Notes under the pieces: generated by a model | Seen by the model: the letters and a program-made list of their open reading frames with translations, nothing else | Databases searched by the model: none | What the model was told of the DNA's origin: nothing | Shown here: one piece after another, positions 16,953 through 25,891 of the stretch | Numbering within the stretch: the stretch's first letter is position 1 | Layout: each line of letters starts with the position of its first letter | Assembly (NCBI GenBank): GCA_947630555.1 | Contig: CANRIA010000007.1 | Coordinates: 1-64,000, forward strand | Origin: an uncultured Clostridia bacterium | Lineage (GTDB): Bacteria; Bacillota; Clostridia; Oscillospirales; Ruminococcaceae | Length of the DNA stretch: 64,000 nucleotides | Direction: 5' to 3' | Position numbers and translations under genes: made by a program

Positions 16953-18431
16953 TTAAAATCTTAAATACAAAAACGGATTGTTTGTATTGCTGAGCAGCAT
17001 AAGACTGCTCACCAGCAGCATAGCGATATTGAGCACTATGCCTAAAGTATTCATCGTTATGCACGCGCCGACGCTCTTGTCGCCCAGCGAGCGTATCTTC
17101 TTCACTATCGGCGTTGAGAATATCAAAGCCGCCAGCAGCAAAAACAGGTTATTGAAAACGCTTGTACCCGTCACCGCATCAGCAAAGGCATTGCCGCCCA
17201 CGCCGACTAAGTTCTTGAAAAATCTTCCCAGCGAAGGCAAGTCTTCAAAATAGAATATGCCATAACCGACCGCGACTACAATAGTCACATAAATGTGTGC
17301 CAGCACACTTGGCAGTTTTTTCATGCGCTTTCTGCCTATTTTCAGCTCCAGCACTATGAACAGCCCATAGTAAAGACCCCACAGAATGAAGTTCCAGCTT
17401 GCGCCATGCCACAGTCCCGTGCAGAACCACACAAGGAACAGTCCGCCGTATTTTCTTCTTTTTCCGAATATCGGCACATACAAAAGGTAATCTCTGAAAA
17501 AGCTGCCTAGAGAGATATGCCACCTCTGCCAGAATTCTGTTATGTTCTTTGATACATATGGGTAGTTAAAGTTTTCGTTAAAGTGGAAGCCGAACATTCT
17601 TCCTATGCCTATCGCAATGTCCGAATATCCCGAAAAATCGAAATAATACCACAGTGCAATAACTATAATGCCATACCATGTTCCCACGGTGGAAACAGAA
17701 CTCAGCCCTGCATAGCCGTTGTCTTTGTCGCCAAACATAGTGGTAACTATAGAGCTTAAATTATTAGCTATTATGACCTTTTTCGACACGCCGAGGATAA
17801 GCCTTGAAAAGCCCTCGCTCAAATCGACAAGTTTAGTCTTTCTGTCCTCAATTTCAGCTTCAATGTCGGCATAGCGCACTATAGGGCCTGCCACCAGCTG
17901 TGGGAACAGCGAGACGTACATCAAAAATTTTCCGAAGCTTCTCTGCGACTTCACCTTGCCCCAGTATACGTCTATTATGTAGGAAAGTATCTGGAAGGTG
18001 TAAAAGCTTATTCCTATAGGCAGCGCGGCGGTCTTTAAATTCAGACCCGTGACCGAATTGAGTTTTTCAACAATAAGCAGCCCGAAGCCGTCTTCGCGCA
18101 GGTGCGTGCCTGCAAAAGCGTTTATGTTCTGAGCTATAAATCCGCTGTACTTGAAAAGCCCCAGTATACCTATGTTATATATCAAAGCTGTCGCCAGCAA
18201 AAATTTTCCCGAGCGTTTTTCACGTCTTGGCTCTATCGCCATGCCAAGCAGCCAGTTCACCATAGAGCTTAGCAGCAGCAAAACTATCCACCATGGCTCT
18301 CCCCAAGCGTAAAATATCAAAGAAAACAGCACTAAAATAAAATTTCTGTACTTCAGCTTTTTGGTTGCAAAGTAGCATACCAGACACACAGGCAGAAAGA
18401 AGTACAGAAAGAAAAGATCCGCAAATACCAA
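16953..18431 (-). CDS. MBOAT-family O-acyltransferase (AlgI/DltB-like)
   Basis: 492 aa, about ten membrane segments. It has the MBOAT hallmarks FWQRWHISLGSFFRDYLL and FCTGLWHGASWNFILWG, the latter holding the catalytic histidine. Members take an acyl group from an intracellular carrier (acyl-CoA or acyl-ACP) and pass it across the membrane to a surface polymer. With the DHHW protein downstream and an ACP/FkbH pair beyond the repeat gap, a dedicated carrier-to-surface acylation route is likely. It is the first gene of its unit, with a clear promoter. Confidence 0.92.
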   Translation of the reverse strand: MVFADLFFLYFFLPVCLVCYFATKKLKYRNFILVLFSLIFYAWGEPWWIVLLLLSSMVNWLLGMAIEPRREKRSGKFLLATALIYNIGILGLFKYSGFIAQNINAFAGTHLREDGFGLLIVEKLNSVTGLNLKTAALPIGISFYTFQILSYIIDVYWGKVKSQRSFGKFLMYVSLFPQLVAGPIVRYADIEAEIEDRKTKLVDLSEGFSRLILGVSKKVIIANNLSSIVTTMFGDKDNGYAGLSSVSTVGTWYGIIVIALWYYFDFSGYSDIAIGIGRMFGFHFNENFNYPYVSKNITEFWQRWHISLGSFFRDYLLYVPIFGKRRKYGGLFLVWFCTGLWHGASWNFILWGLYYGLFIVLELKIGRKRMKKLPSVLAHIYVTIVVAVGYGIFYFEDLPSLGRFFKNLVGVGGNAFADAVTGTSVFNNLFLLLAALIFSTPIVKKIRSLGDKSVGACITMNTLGIVLNIAMLLVSSLMLLSNTNNPFLYLRF

Positions 18432-18513
18432 TTTGTTTTACTCCTTGTCTTTCTTTTGTTACACTTGTTCCACTCCACAGGCATTTTTCTATCTTTATTT
18501 TCGCCTATATATT

Positions 18514-18542
18514 ATTATATAACATCATCTCGCCATAGTCAA
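18514..18542 (-). promoter_or_regulatory. Promoter of the MBOAT-DHHW unit
   Basis: Minus strand TTGACT (18542-18537), 17-base spacer, TATAAT (18519-18514). Confidence 0.8.
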
Positions 18543-18610
18543 TTACAATTAGGTAACAATTTCGACTTTTTTATAAATTTATTTTGGTTATTTTAACAAA
18601 AACGAGGCTT

Positions 18611-19237
18611 TCAGTCTATAATGCTCTTGGTCGGGCGGTCGTTGTATTCGTCTTTTGCACGTTTGCGCTTTCTTACGGCTGCAAATATTTTCATCGCAAG
18701 CAGTGCCGCCGCGCACACCGCAATTATTATAGAAGGGTAGAAAAACAGCATATATTTCACGTCCATCTTGCTGTTTTCGGGCGATACATAATAATTTTGC
18801 ATATAGTAGTGTATCTTGCCAACGAACTTCACGCCCTCGCTGAAAAACATAACGCTTCCGCCGCCTGCAAAAATAAATGCCAAAATATACTTTCGCAAAA
18901 ACGCAAATACTATTCCCAAAGTAACGGATGCTATCTCTGCTAAAAGAAAATAAGCCGTCACTTTTTCAATATCGTTTATGCCCACAAAAAGTATTGCAAT
19001 GGTCATCACAAGCCCGAAAAACAGGCAGTTTACGGCATAAGGAACAAGCATTATCACCTTTATAGCTTTGTAGGCGATATGCTCCTTGGCTTTTGCGCTT
19101 TTTATGTATTTTTTTGCCGATTTGCTCTGCGCGCCGTTTTTTGCCTTTAGTTTTTCCTGCTGTTCTTCGCGCTCAAGTTCTTCCTTTTCTCTCAGCTGCT
19201 TTGCCTTTTGGGCTCTTAATCTTGATTTTTTTGACAT
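18611..19237 (-). CDS. Unknown four-helix membrane protein
   Basis: 208 aa. A Lys/Glu-rich cytoplasmic N-terminus (about 1-60, coiled-coil-like) is followed by four predicted membrane segments and a basic tail. No family recognised. ATG 19237 is chosen because GGAAGG precedes it and because the longer reading to 19369 would translate the structured leader. Expression starts from the promoter at 19409-19380 and passes through the leader RNA shared with the gene at 42.2 kb. Confidence 0.75.
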   Translation of the reverse strand: MSKKSRLRAQKAKQLREKEELEREEQQEKLKAKNGAQSKSAKKYIKSAKAKEHIAYKAIKVIMLVPYAVNCLFFGLVMTIAILFVGINDIEKVTAYFLLAEIASVTLGIVFAFLRKYILAFIFAGGGSVMFFSEGVKFVGKIHYYMQNYYVSPENSKMDVKYMLFFYPSIIIAVCAAALLAMKIFAAVRKRKRAKDEYNDRPTKSIID

Positions 19238-19297
19238 ACAAAAACTGCCTTCCGAATTTTTTATATTATACCATAAAAGCGTAAGCGTTATGGTATA

Positions 19298-19388
19298 ATT
19301 GTCCGATACGTCGGGAGCAGACCTTTTGGTCTGCGTATCGACGAGGACATAAATATATAATAAAATCATTTATGATTTTATTATAACA
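19298..19388 (-). ncRNA. Structured leader RNA, copy A
   Basis: Minus-strand leader starting at the -10 box, ending 60 bases before the 208-aa membrane protein start. It has two hairpins. P1 is an AT-rich 13-bp stem (AATAAAATCAT / ATGATTTTATT). P2 is a longer element: GTCC...GGAC closing pair, CGATACG / CGTATCG, unpaired CTCCCGA on one side, and an apical CAGACC-AAAA-GGTCTG. The same arrangement with mostly pairing-preserving changes occurs at 42020-42112. No known riboswitch class was recognised. Confidence 0.65.
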
Positions 19389-19409
19389 CAAACGGCAGAG
19401 TAAATTCAA
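19380..19409 (-). promoter_or_regulatory. Promoter of leader copy A
   Basis: Minus strand TTGAAT (19409-19404), 18-base spacer, TATAAT (19385-19380). The -10 box and downstream bases are shared with copy B at 42.0 kb, while the -35 regions differ. Confidence 0.75.
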
Positions 19410-19561
19410 TACCTTTTGTGCTGCCAATGAAAATAATACTTGAAAAGCCAAGTGAATTTTATCGCCTGACGGGCAAATGATAAGTAAGGGCGCGAAAAGC
19501 GTTCCCAAACGCACAGAACAAAAGAAAGGCAAGGCTCCTGCTGCAAAAGCGCGGCAGGGCT

Positions 19562-20809
19562 TTGAACATAGAAAAAATGAAAAATATAAAACACAAAATA
19601 AGGGCTGTTACAGCCGCGGCGGCGTGTACGTTTTCGGCTGTATCGCTCGTTCTTCTTATGCTTGCAGGGGTATACAGCTGCTCGCTGCCCGACAGCTATA
19701 CCGTGCCGCAAGAAGGGCAGCTTACCTTTTCTTCCATGCCGTATATTACCTCAAAAAGCGCTGCGGCAGAAGCACAGGCAAGCTTTACTTCAAATGACAG
19801 CCGGCAGAGAACTTTAATGCTCCTTGGCTGCATACCGATAAAGACAGTTACCGCAAACGCTTCCTCGCCCGTTATGCTTATGAGCGGTGGCGACCCATTC
19901 GGCATAAAGCTTGAAGCGCAAGGTGCGGTAGTGGTAGGCATAAATGATATAGGGGGCTCCAGCCCTGCACGCGAGTGCGGAATACAAACAGGCGACGTGA
20001 TAATATCTGCCGCAGGAAAAGCAGTTGACACAAACCAGTCGTTTGCAGACATTATAATGGCAAGCAAGGGCAGACCCACCGAAGTTGTTATAATGCGCGG
20101 CGGCAGCGAAATGGCGCTGACTATAACACCAAAGCTTTACTGCGGCACTTACAAAGCAGGCATTGATATTCGCGACAGTTCGGCAGGCATAGGCACCGTT
20201 ACCTTTTACGACCCCTCCAGCGGTATGTACGCAGGGCTTGGGCACGCGGTTTGCGATAACGATACGGGTGAAGAATTCCCCTGCGGCAGCGGCAGCATTT
20301 GCGGCGTTGAGATAACCGGCGTAAACAAAAGCACATTCGGTCAGCCCGGCGAGATACAGGGGCTTTTCTCGGGCGGCAAAGCGCGCGGCGATATACTTCT
20401 CAATTGCGACAGGGGCGTGTACGGAAACGCGTATTCTATACCCTCAACAGCAAAAGCTTATCCCCTCGGCTACCGTCAGGAGGTTGAAACAGGAAAAGCT
20501 ACAATACTTTGCACCCTTGACGGCGGCGCGCCGAAAGAATATTCGATAGAGATAGAAAGCATTGACCTTTCCGACAGCGGCGTGAAAGACATGGTGATAC
20601 ACGTCACCGACAAAACGCTTCTTGCGCGTGCAGGCGGCATAGTTCAGGGAATGAGCGGCAGCCCCATAATACAAAACGGCAAAATAGTGGGCGCTGTAAC
20701 GCACGTTTTCGTAAAAGATACCACCCGAGGCTACGCTATAATGGCTGACAAAATGTACTCCGCCGCTGTGTCATGCGAGGGCGGCAATTCTCTGCAAATG
20801 GCAGGATAG
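19562..20809 (+). CDS. spoIVB: SpoIVB serine protease (sporulation signalling)
   Basis: Secreted S55-family peptidase that, during sporulation, cleaves SpoIVFA to trigger pro-sigma-K processing. 415 aa: an N-terminal membrane anchor (about 14-38), a PDZ domain (about 110-190), and a protease domain with LGHAV (His228) and GMSGSPII followed by GAVTHVFV (catalytic Ser in 363-368). The start is uncertain: TTG 19562 or ATG 19577, neither with a good ribosome site. Together with spoIVA, sipL, yabP and yabQ it shows a broad sporulation gene complement. Confidence 0.93.
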   Translation: MNIEKMKNIKHKIRAVTAAAACTFSAVSLVLLMLAGVYSCSLPDSYTVPQEGQLTFSSMPYITSKSAAAEAQASFTSNDSRQRTLMLLGCIPIKTVTANASSPVMLMSGGDPFGIKLEAQGAVVVGINDIGGSSPARECGIQTGDVIISAAGKAVDTNQSFADIIMASKGRPTEVVIMRGGSEMALTITPKLYCGTYKAGIDIRDSSAGIGTVTFYDPSSGMYAGLGHAVCDNDTGEEFPCGSGSICGVEITGVNKSTFGQPGEIQGLFSGGKARGDILLNCDRGVYGNAYSIPSTAKAYPLGYRQEVETGKATILCTLDGGAPKEYSIEIESIDLSDSGVKDMVIHVTDKTLLARAGGIVQGMSGSPIIQNGKIVGAVTHVFVKDTTRGYAIMADKMYSAAVSCEGGNSLQMAG

Positions 20810-20825
20810 CAGCGCCAAGCGCAAA

Positions 20826-20858
20826 CAAAAAAGACCGCACTTTTGGTACGGTCTTTAT
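20826..20858. terminator. Terminator between spoIVB and ppiB
   Basis: Stem AAGACCG / CGGTCTT around CACTTTTGGTA. The T run is long on the minus strand (for ppiB) and short on the plus strand. Confidence 0.85.
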
Positions 20859-20870
20859 ACATAAGAATAT

Positions 20871-21341
20871 TTAGTCAATAGTAACTTTTTTCATTACCTG
20901 CGGCGTAAGCGGCATATCGTTTCTATCCGTCTTAGTTTCCGCTATTTCGTCAACAACGTCCATGCCTTCTATAACTTTGCCAAACGCAGCATACTGCCCG
21001 TCAAGGTGAGGTGCATCTTGGTGCATGATAAAAAACTGCGAGCTAGCCGAATTTGGCATCATAGAGCGCGCCATAGAAACAACGCCTCTTGTGTGCTTTA
21101 TAGGGTTGTTTACGCCGTTAGCGGCAAATTCGCCCTTTATCTTCTCTTTAGCGCCGCCCATTCCGTTGCCCATAGGGTCGCCGCCCTGGATCATAAAGCC
21201 CTTTATAACTCTGTGAAAACGCAGTCCGTCATAAAACCCCTGCGATACCAGCTTTTCAAAATTTGCAGCGGTTATCGGCGCGGCATCAGGATAAAGCTCT
21301 ATCTTTATCTTCTTGCCGTTTTCCATTTCAATAGTTACCAT
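20871..21341 (-). CDS. ppiB: Cyclophilin-type peptidyl-prolyl isomerase
   Basis: 156-aa single-domain cyclophilin catalysing proline cis-trans isomerisation in the cytoplasm (no signal peptide). It contains FHRVIKGFMIQGGDP, SASSQFFIMHQDAPHLDGQYAAFGKV and the other active-site segments in full. It is the last gene of a minus-strand group with the two unknown genes upstream; 18 bases separate it from the next. Confidence 0.95.
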   Translation of the reverse strand: MVTIEMENGKKIKIELYPDAAPITAANFEKLVSQGFYDGLRFHRVIKGFMIQGGDPMGNGMGGAKEKIKGEFAANGVNNPIKHTRGVVSMARSMMPNSASSQFFIMHQDAPHLDGQYAAFGKVIEGMDVVDEIAETKTDRNDMPLTPQVMKKVTID

Positions 21342-21359
21342 ATTTCCTGCTCCCTTGCT

Positions 21360-21878
21360 TTAGTTCTTGGTGCGCGGCAGCAGACCCTTTTCGCATCTGT
21401 CTTTAAGATCTGCAAAATACAGCGCTATAGGCGAGGGGTCTTTCTTCTTTGAGAACAGTCCCTTCTTATCAGAATCAACATAAATAAAGTAGTCCAGCTT
21501 GCCCTCGTTGTTTATGGCATACAGCCTGTTTACCTTTTTAAAGCCCTGCTCTGTTCTTACATTCTTGTCAAAGCAGCAGAAAATATCCTGCGCCATAAGA
21601 TTTACAAGGTTCAAAACTGTCTGAAAGCTGTCGCCTTTTTCGTTCCAAGCATCAATATCCGCTCTGAAAAATTCCTGCACAGGCACGCCGTTTACTTCCA
21701 TTTTCTTGATAATTCTCGCCAGCGATATTGATTTGTCCTTATCGGTAAGCTTTTCGTAAATAGTGCCCTTATACTCAAAAATGTAGTCAGCCACGGTATT
21801 TAAGAAAAGCTTCTCATAATTGAACGGCTTGCCCTTCTCGGCATACTTGATTATCGGTTCGTTCTTGTCAATGTTCAT
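21360..21878 (-). CDS. Unknown 172-aa protein
   Basis: No family recognised. A soluble mixed alpha/beta protein with no signal or membrane segment and a basic C-terminal tail. It sits in tandem with the coiled-coil protein upstream (41-base gap) and ppiB downstream, so probably one transcript. Confidence 0.75.
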   Translation of the reverse strand: MNIDKNEPIIKYAEKGKPFNYEKLFLNTVADYIFEYKGTIYEKLTDKDKSISLARIIKKMEVNGVPVQEFFRADIDAWNEKGDSFQTVLNLVNLMAQDIFCCFDKNVRTEQGFKKVNRLYAINNEGKLDYFIYVDSDKKGLFSKKKDPSPIALYFADLKDRCEKGLLPRTKN

Positions 21879-21919
21879 TTAAAACATTCTCCTTTTTCTA
21901 TTTTATAATAATATAATTA

Positions 21920-22723
21920 TTACCCAAACATTGCCCTCAGCCGCGCAAGCTCTGCATCTTCCTCAGCCTTTGCCGCATCAGAAGCGTTCTTGTCCTGCTC
22001 GTCTTTCTCTTTTGCTATCCTGCTGTATTTTTCTTCAAATTTCGCAGTCAGCTCATCTACCGCTTTTGCAGAAAGCTCAGGTATCTCTCCCTGCTTCTCT
22101 ATAGGTTTAGCCTTTATATCGCTTTCTTCAAACTTGCGTATCGCCTCCAGCTGTTCGTCCGTCAGCGAGGGCATATTGCTTTTGGCTTTTTCGCGCTTCT
22201 CAGCAAACTGCATATCTATCTCCATAGTGCGGCGAAAACCTTCTTCGTCATACACTTCGTTAAACTCGGCAGTGTTGCGGTCGTAATTTTCATCAGTCAG
22301 ATAGTCATAAGTATTCGCAAGTTCCTCGACCTTTTTGTCCATATCGTCTTGCAGCGCGCTTTTTATTATGTTATATCTGGTCATGCTTTCTTTTTCGCTT
22401 ACCTGCGCGCATATCTCTGCAAAACCTTCATTTGCCTTGTCAAGCTCTTTTGCCCTTACGGGGTTTTTGTCATAGCTTTTGTAATCGAGCGGCTCTGGGC
22501 GGTCGGCAAGCTCTTTTTCCATAATAGCTACCTTTTCGTCAACGGTGCTTTTCTTTATGCTTTTAAGACCTTTAACGCTCTTGCTTTCTTCGCTCTTGAA
22601 AAAATCGTCTGAACTCATAGCAACTGAGGGCGCGGTCTTTTCGTCCGTCGGCGCGGTTTTTATCGTTACCGCGGCAGGCGCAGCTGTATTTTCTTTTGAT
22701 TTTTTCCTGCCAAAAAGTCCCAC
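21920..22723 (-). CDS. Unknown charged coiled-coil protein
   Basis: 267 aa, starting with GTG 22723 (MGLFGRKKSKE after translation), which has GGGGAG upstream. The GLFGRKK start is a short amphipathic, possibly membrane-touching segment. The rest is charged helix with Ala-rich stretches and a long coiled coil near the C-terminus (about 215-260). It is divergent from the J-domain-like membrane protein and may act with it, but this is only position. Confidence 0.7.
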   Translation of the reverse strand: MGLFGRKKSKENTAAPAAVTIKTAPTDEKTAPSVAMSSDDFFKSEESKSVKGLKSIKKSTVDEKVAIMEKELADRPEPLDYKSYDKNPVRAKELDKANEGFAEICAQVSEKESMTRYNIIKSALQDDMDKKVEELANTYDYLTDENYDRNTAEFNEVYDEEGFRRTMEIDMQFAEKREKAKSNMPSLTDEQLEAIRKFEESDIKAKPIEKQGEIPELSAKAVDELTAKFEEKYSRIAKEKDEQDKNASDAAKAEEDAELARLRAMFG

Positions 22724-22908
22724 GGTCAACGCTCCCCTCATACAAAAACATAACTTGCTCACATCTACATACTATTATACAACATATCTTACAAAAAATC
22801 AATCACTTTTTTGGTAAAAAAATAATACACTACAATCGCAAGCCTTTTGTTTACAGTTAGTTAATAAATAAAAAACAAAATAGTAATAAAAATGCCTCTC
22901 TGCTTTGC

Positions 22909-22914
22909 TATAAT
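22909..22914 (+). promoter_or_regulatory. Extended -10 promoter of the J-like gene
   Basis: TGC followed by TATAAT (22909-22914), no convincing -35. An extended -10 can act alone. Confidence 0.5.
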
Positions 22915-22969
22915 AGAAGTATATATAATACACTTTCGCCGACCTTTTTCGGCTGATTGGAGAATTACT

Positions 22970-24259
22970 ATGGACAAACTTGGCGTAACAGCGACCGAGC
23001 TGTTTTCAAACAACCCTTACCGAGTTCTTGGTATTCCTGTAAACGCTTCGGCAGAAGAAATTGACGAGCGGTATGATATGCTTCTGGATATGTGCGAGGA
23101 CGGCACTATAGGCGAATTTGAGTCTGACTATGACCTGAAGTATCTTCCGCCTGTTGAAAGAAACGTTGATAACATCACTTCCTCGCGCGATAAGGTATTA
23201 AGCAACGGCTACCGCGCCTTTGCGTATGCCGACAGCATGTATGCCTATGACCCCTCGCAGACGGATATAAGCATACTTATCGACAATATTGACTGCTACG
23301 ACTGTTTCCTGAGCTGCTACATATGGCTTGTGCTGCACGACCGCAACATTATGTACAAATCCATGTGGTTCAAGCTGGCAAAGTATATCGACGAGCTTAT
23401 ATGCTCCGACCCTACCGACTGGTACAGGCTGTTTGACAACCGCTATCCGCAGGATATATACGAGAGCGATTTTGATACTATCTATGCATTCCACTCAACA
23501 TTCTGCGAGATAATACTGCTTCCGCTGAAAGAGCTTGTAAAGGGCTCTATGGATTGTCAGTCAGCTGTTGAAGTGCTTTCGGTAAGAGTATTTGAGAACT
23601 TCGGCAATGAAGATGACGACCTGCAAACGCTTACCGAAAAGGCAGAAGAAGCTTCTAAGCAGTCTAAAAAGTCTGTCGGCAGAAATCCTTCTATGAAAGG
23701 CATCTCGCTTACCGAGGCATACCTTGAAGAGCAGGAAGGCAAGAAAGACGAAGAGGGCGTTTCACAGACCATAAGCCTTGTAGAGGGTCTTGACGAGGAC
23801 AACATTTATAACGAAACTCTGCGGCAGATGCTAAGAGCCAACAAAGCCAGAAATCAGGTAATAAAAGACCTTAAGACCGACGTTGTGTTCGGCTCGGGCA
23901 ACCTTGGCAAGGAAGACGAAGCAAAGCTTTCTATGCAGTCGGTAAACACCACCGCAAAGGACGATAAACGGCTGAAATCTCCATATAGCCTTGAGGGCGA
24001 GAAGATGACTCTGGAAGAAAAGTATTCCGACGTAAATATTAACGATATGCTCAACCCCACACTGCCCTATTCAAATATGAGAGATGTTTTCTCAGGCGGC
24101 GAGACTAACGAGTTTGAAGAAAACAAAACCGCACAGCGCAACGGCAAAATACTTTTCATAATAATTATAATACTGTTCGTGCTGGGCATTGCAGGCTACT
24201 TCGGCTATACATACTGGGACGAGATAACTAAATTCATAAACGACCTGCTGTTCACATAA
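22970..24259 (+). CDS. J-domain-like protein with C-terminal membrane anchor
   Basis: 429 aa from ATG 22970 (GGAG seven bases upstream). The N-terminus NNPYRVLGIPVNASAEEIDERYDML looks like helices I-II of a J-domain, but no HPD tripeptide follows, so Hsp70 stimulation is unlikely. A long acidic cytoplasmic middle is followed by one membrane segment near the C-terminus (about 395-415, IIIIILFVLGIAGYFGY). It would be a tail-anchored protein with its bulk in the cytoplasm. Function unknown. Confidence 0.78.
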   Translation: MDKLGVTATELFSNNPYRVLGIPVNASAEEIDERYDMLLDMCEDGTIGEFESDYDLKYLPPVERNVDNITSSRDKVLSNGYRAFAYADSMYAYDPSQTDISILIDNIDCYDCFLSCYIWLVLHDRNIMYKSMWFKLAKYIDELICSDPTDWYRLFDNRYPQDIYESDFDTIYAFHSTFCEIILLPLKELVKGSMDCQSAVEVLSVRVFENFGNEDDDLQTLTEKAEEASKQSKKSVGRNPSMKGISLTEAYLEEQEGKKDEEGVSQTISLVEGLDEDNIYNETLRQMLRANKARNQVIKDLKTDVVFGSGNLGKEDEAKLSMQSVNTTAKDDKRLKSPYSLEGEKMTLEEKYSDVNINDMLNPTLPYSNMRDVFSGGETNEFEENKTAQRNGKILFIIIIILFVLGIAGYFGYTYWDEITKFINDLLFT

Positions 24260-24271
24260 CAAAAAAAATAA

Positions 24272-24306
24272 AACGGTTCGCAGAAAATTGCGAGCCGTTA
24301 TTTTTT
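24272..24306. terminator. Terminator between J-like gene and HAD gene
   Basis: Stem AACGGTTCGC / GCGAGCCGTT with an 8-base loop, followed by ATTTTTT; A runs on the other side allow use from the minus strand. Confidence 0.88.
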
Positions 24307-24982
24307 ATATCATCTCTGCAAGCGCGCGGTAATCGTCAACGCATACATCTGCAAGATCAGAAAGCTCATCGCGAATATCTTCGTTTGCTTTGCAAAAATA
24401 TGCCGCAGCAGCCATGCCGCCCTGTTTTGCAGCCGCTATGCCAGTGGGTATATCCTCAAACACTATGCACTCGCACGGCTGAACTCCTGCCCTTTTTGCC
24501 GCCAGAAGATACACATCGGGAAAGCCCTTTCCCCTCACTGTTTCCTCGGTAGATGCAAACGCATCAAAATAATGCAAAATGCCGTTGTTTTCAAGTGCCG
24601 CACTATAAAGCCTCTCGCCCGAAGCCGTTGCTAGGGCTATTTTTTTGCCCTCCTTTTTCAAAGCAGCCAGCAGCTCTTTCACGCCGTCAAAAACTTTAAG
24701 CTCCTGTGAATACTGCCTTTGTATGCAGTCAAACCACTCTTTCGTTATATCCTCGGTACTCTCCGAAAGCTGCAAAAGCTCAATAGTGTACTCAGCCGCC
24801 TCTTTGAAGGTCATGTAAGCCACGCTTTTGCCGTAGCCCTCGGGCTCTGTTATGTTTCTCTTTTTGAAAAATTCATAGTCAACGTTTCGCCACGCATCGT
24901 GAGAGTCAAGAAGCGTGTTATCTAAGTCAAATATAACGCACTTTGCCTCTTTCAGCAGGTGCGCCGCCGAAGCTTTTGTCAT
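24305..24982 (-). CDS. HAD-superfamily phosphatase/phosphomutase
   Basis: 225-aa HAD hydrolase with motif I DLDNT (Asp19 nucleophile, Asp21), motif II in ALATASG, and KGFPDVYLLAAKRAG with FEDIPTGI for motifs III and IV. The small helical cap resembles beta-phosphoglucomutase/phosphoglycolate phosphatase enzymes; the substrate cannot be assigned. Its ATG overlaps the stop of the YitT-family gene (TAATG), so translation is coupled. Confidence 0.88.
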   Translation of the reverse strand: MTKASAAHLLKEAKCVIFDLDNTLLDSHDAWRNVDYEFFKKRNITEPEGYGKSVAYMTFKEAAEYTIELLQLSESTEDITKEWFDCIQRQYSQELKVFDGVKELLAALKKEGKKIALATASGERLYSAALENNGILHYFDAFASTEETVRGKGFPDVYLLAAKRAGVQPCECIVFEDIPTGIAAAKQGGMAAAAYFCKANEDIRDELSDLADVCVDDYRALAEMI

Positions 24983-25851
24983 TAAAGTTCACTGTCCTCG
25001 TAAGATTTAAACCCCATGCCGTAAATAGCCGTCGCCGATGATACTATCATAAACGCCGCCTTGTCGCATGAATATATAAGCTGCTTTGCCTTGTAAAGAT
25101 TTTGCTTGCGAATGGCACACATAACTATCTTTCTGCCGCTGTGAGTGTAGCCGCCCACCGCATCAATGGTGCTTACGCCTGCTTCAAGCCCCTCAACCAG
25201 AGCATTTACCACCTTGTCGCAGTTGTTGCATACCACAAAAAGCAGTTTTGCTTCGTCAGAGCCGTATAGCACCATGTTCATAGCAAAGCCCGATACCGTT
25301 ATCGTAAGCAGAGAGTATATAACAATTCGCCAGTCGCCGAAAACTACCCCCGATGCAAACGCCACCGCGCTGTCAAGAATAAAGAATATCACGCCCGTTT
25401 TTATATATGCAAACTTCTGCTTTATAAGCTTTACTATTATGTCAGAGCCGCCCGTGGTAGAGCCGCAGCGCATTATCACGCCTATCCCCACAGCTTGCAT
25501 CGCTCCACCTGCCAGCGCGCACGCAGCAGCATCATAGGTAACGGGGGCAAGCTCATCAAAAATGTTGGTCGCCGCCGAGCAGGCAGCTATAGAAAAAAGC
25601 GTGTCGGCAAAAAACTTTCCGCCGAATTTGTAAAACGCAATTATCAAAAGCGGTATGTTTATAACAAAACTAAGCGTGCCGACCTTTATGCCCGTCAGCT
25701 TGTTTATGATTATAGAAATACCGCTCACTCCGCCCGGCACAAGACCGGCAGGCGTTAAAAACAGGCTTATTCCTGCTCCCACCGCTGCGGCTGAAAAACA
25801 TATTATAAAAAGCCTTGCCGCATGATAAAACACTTTGCGCACCTTTCTCAC
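24982..25851 (-). CDS. YitT-family membrane protein
   Basis: 289 aa: five to six membrane segments (UPF0750/DUF161 type, with the repeated GGVSGISIII and GSTTGGSDII motifs) and a C-terminal soluble DUF2179 domain (about 205-285). It is widespread in Firmicutes; the transported substrate is not established. It heads a two-gene unit with the HAD protein. Confidence 0.9.
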   Translation of the reverse strand: MRKVRKVFYHAARLFIICFSAAAVGAGISLFLTPAGLVPGGVSGISIIINKLTGIKVGTLSFVINIPLLIIAFYKFGGKFFADTLFSIAACSAATNIFDELAPVTYDAAACALAGGAMQAVGIGVIMRCGSTTGGSDIIVKLIKQKFAYIKTGVIFFILDSAVAFASGVVFGDWRIVIYSLLTITVSGFAMNMVLYGSDEAKLLFVVCNNCDKVVNALVEGLEAGVSTIDAVGGYTHSGRKIVMCAIRKQNLYKAKQLIYSCDKAAFMIVSSATAIYGMGFKSYEDSEL

Positions 25852-25891
25852 CCCAAGGGTATTATGCGCCGTATCTTATCAAAAAATTATA

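Noticed and set aside
19238..19369. 44-residue extension of the 208-aa membrane protein
   Set aside because: It would translate the structured leader RNA; ATG 19237 has a GGAAGG site.
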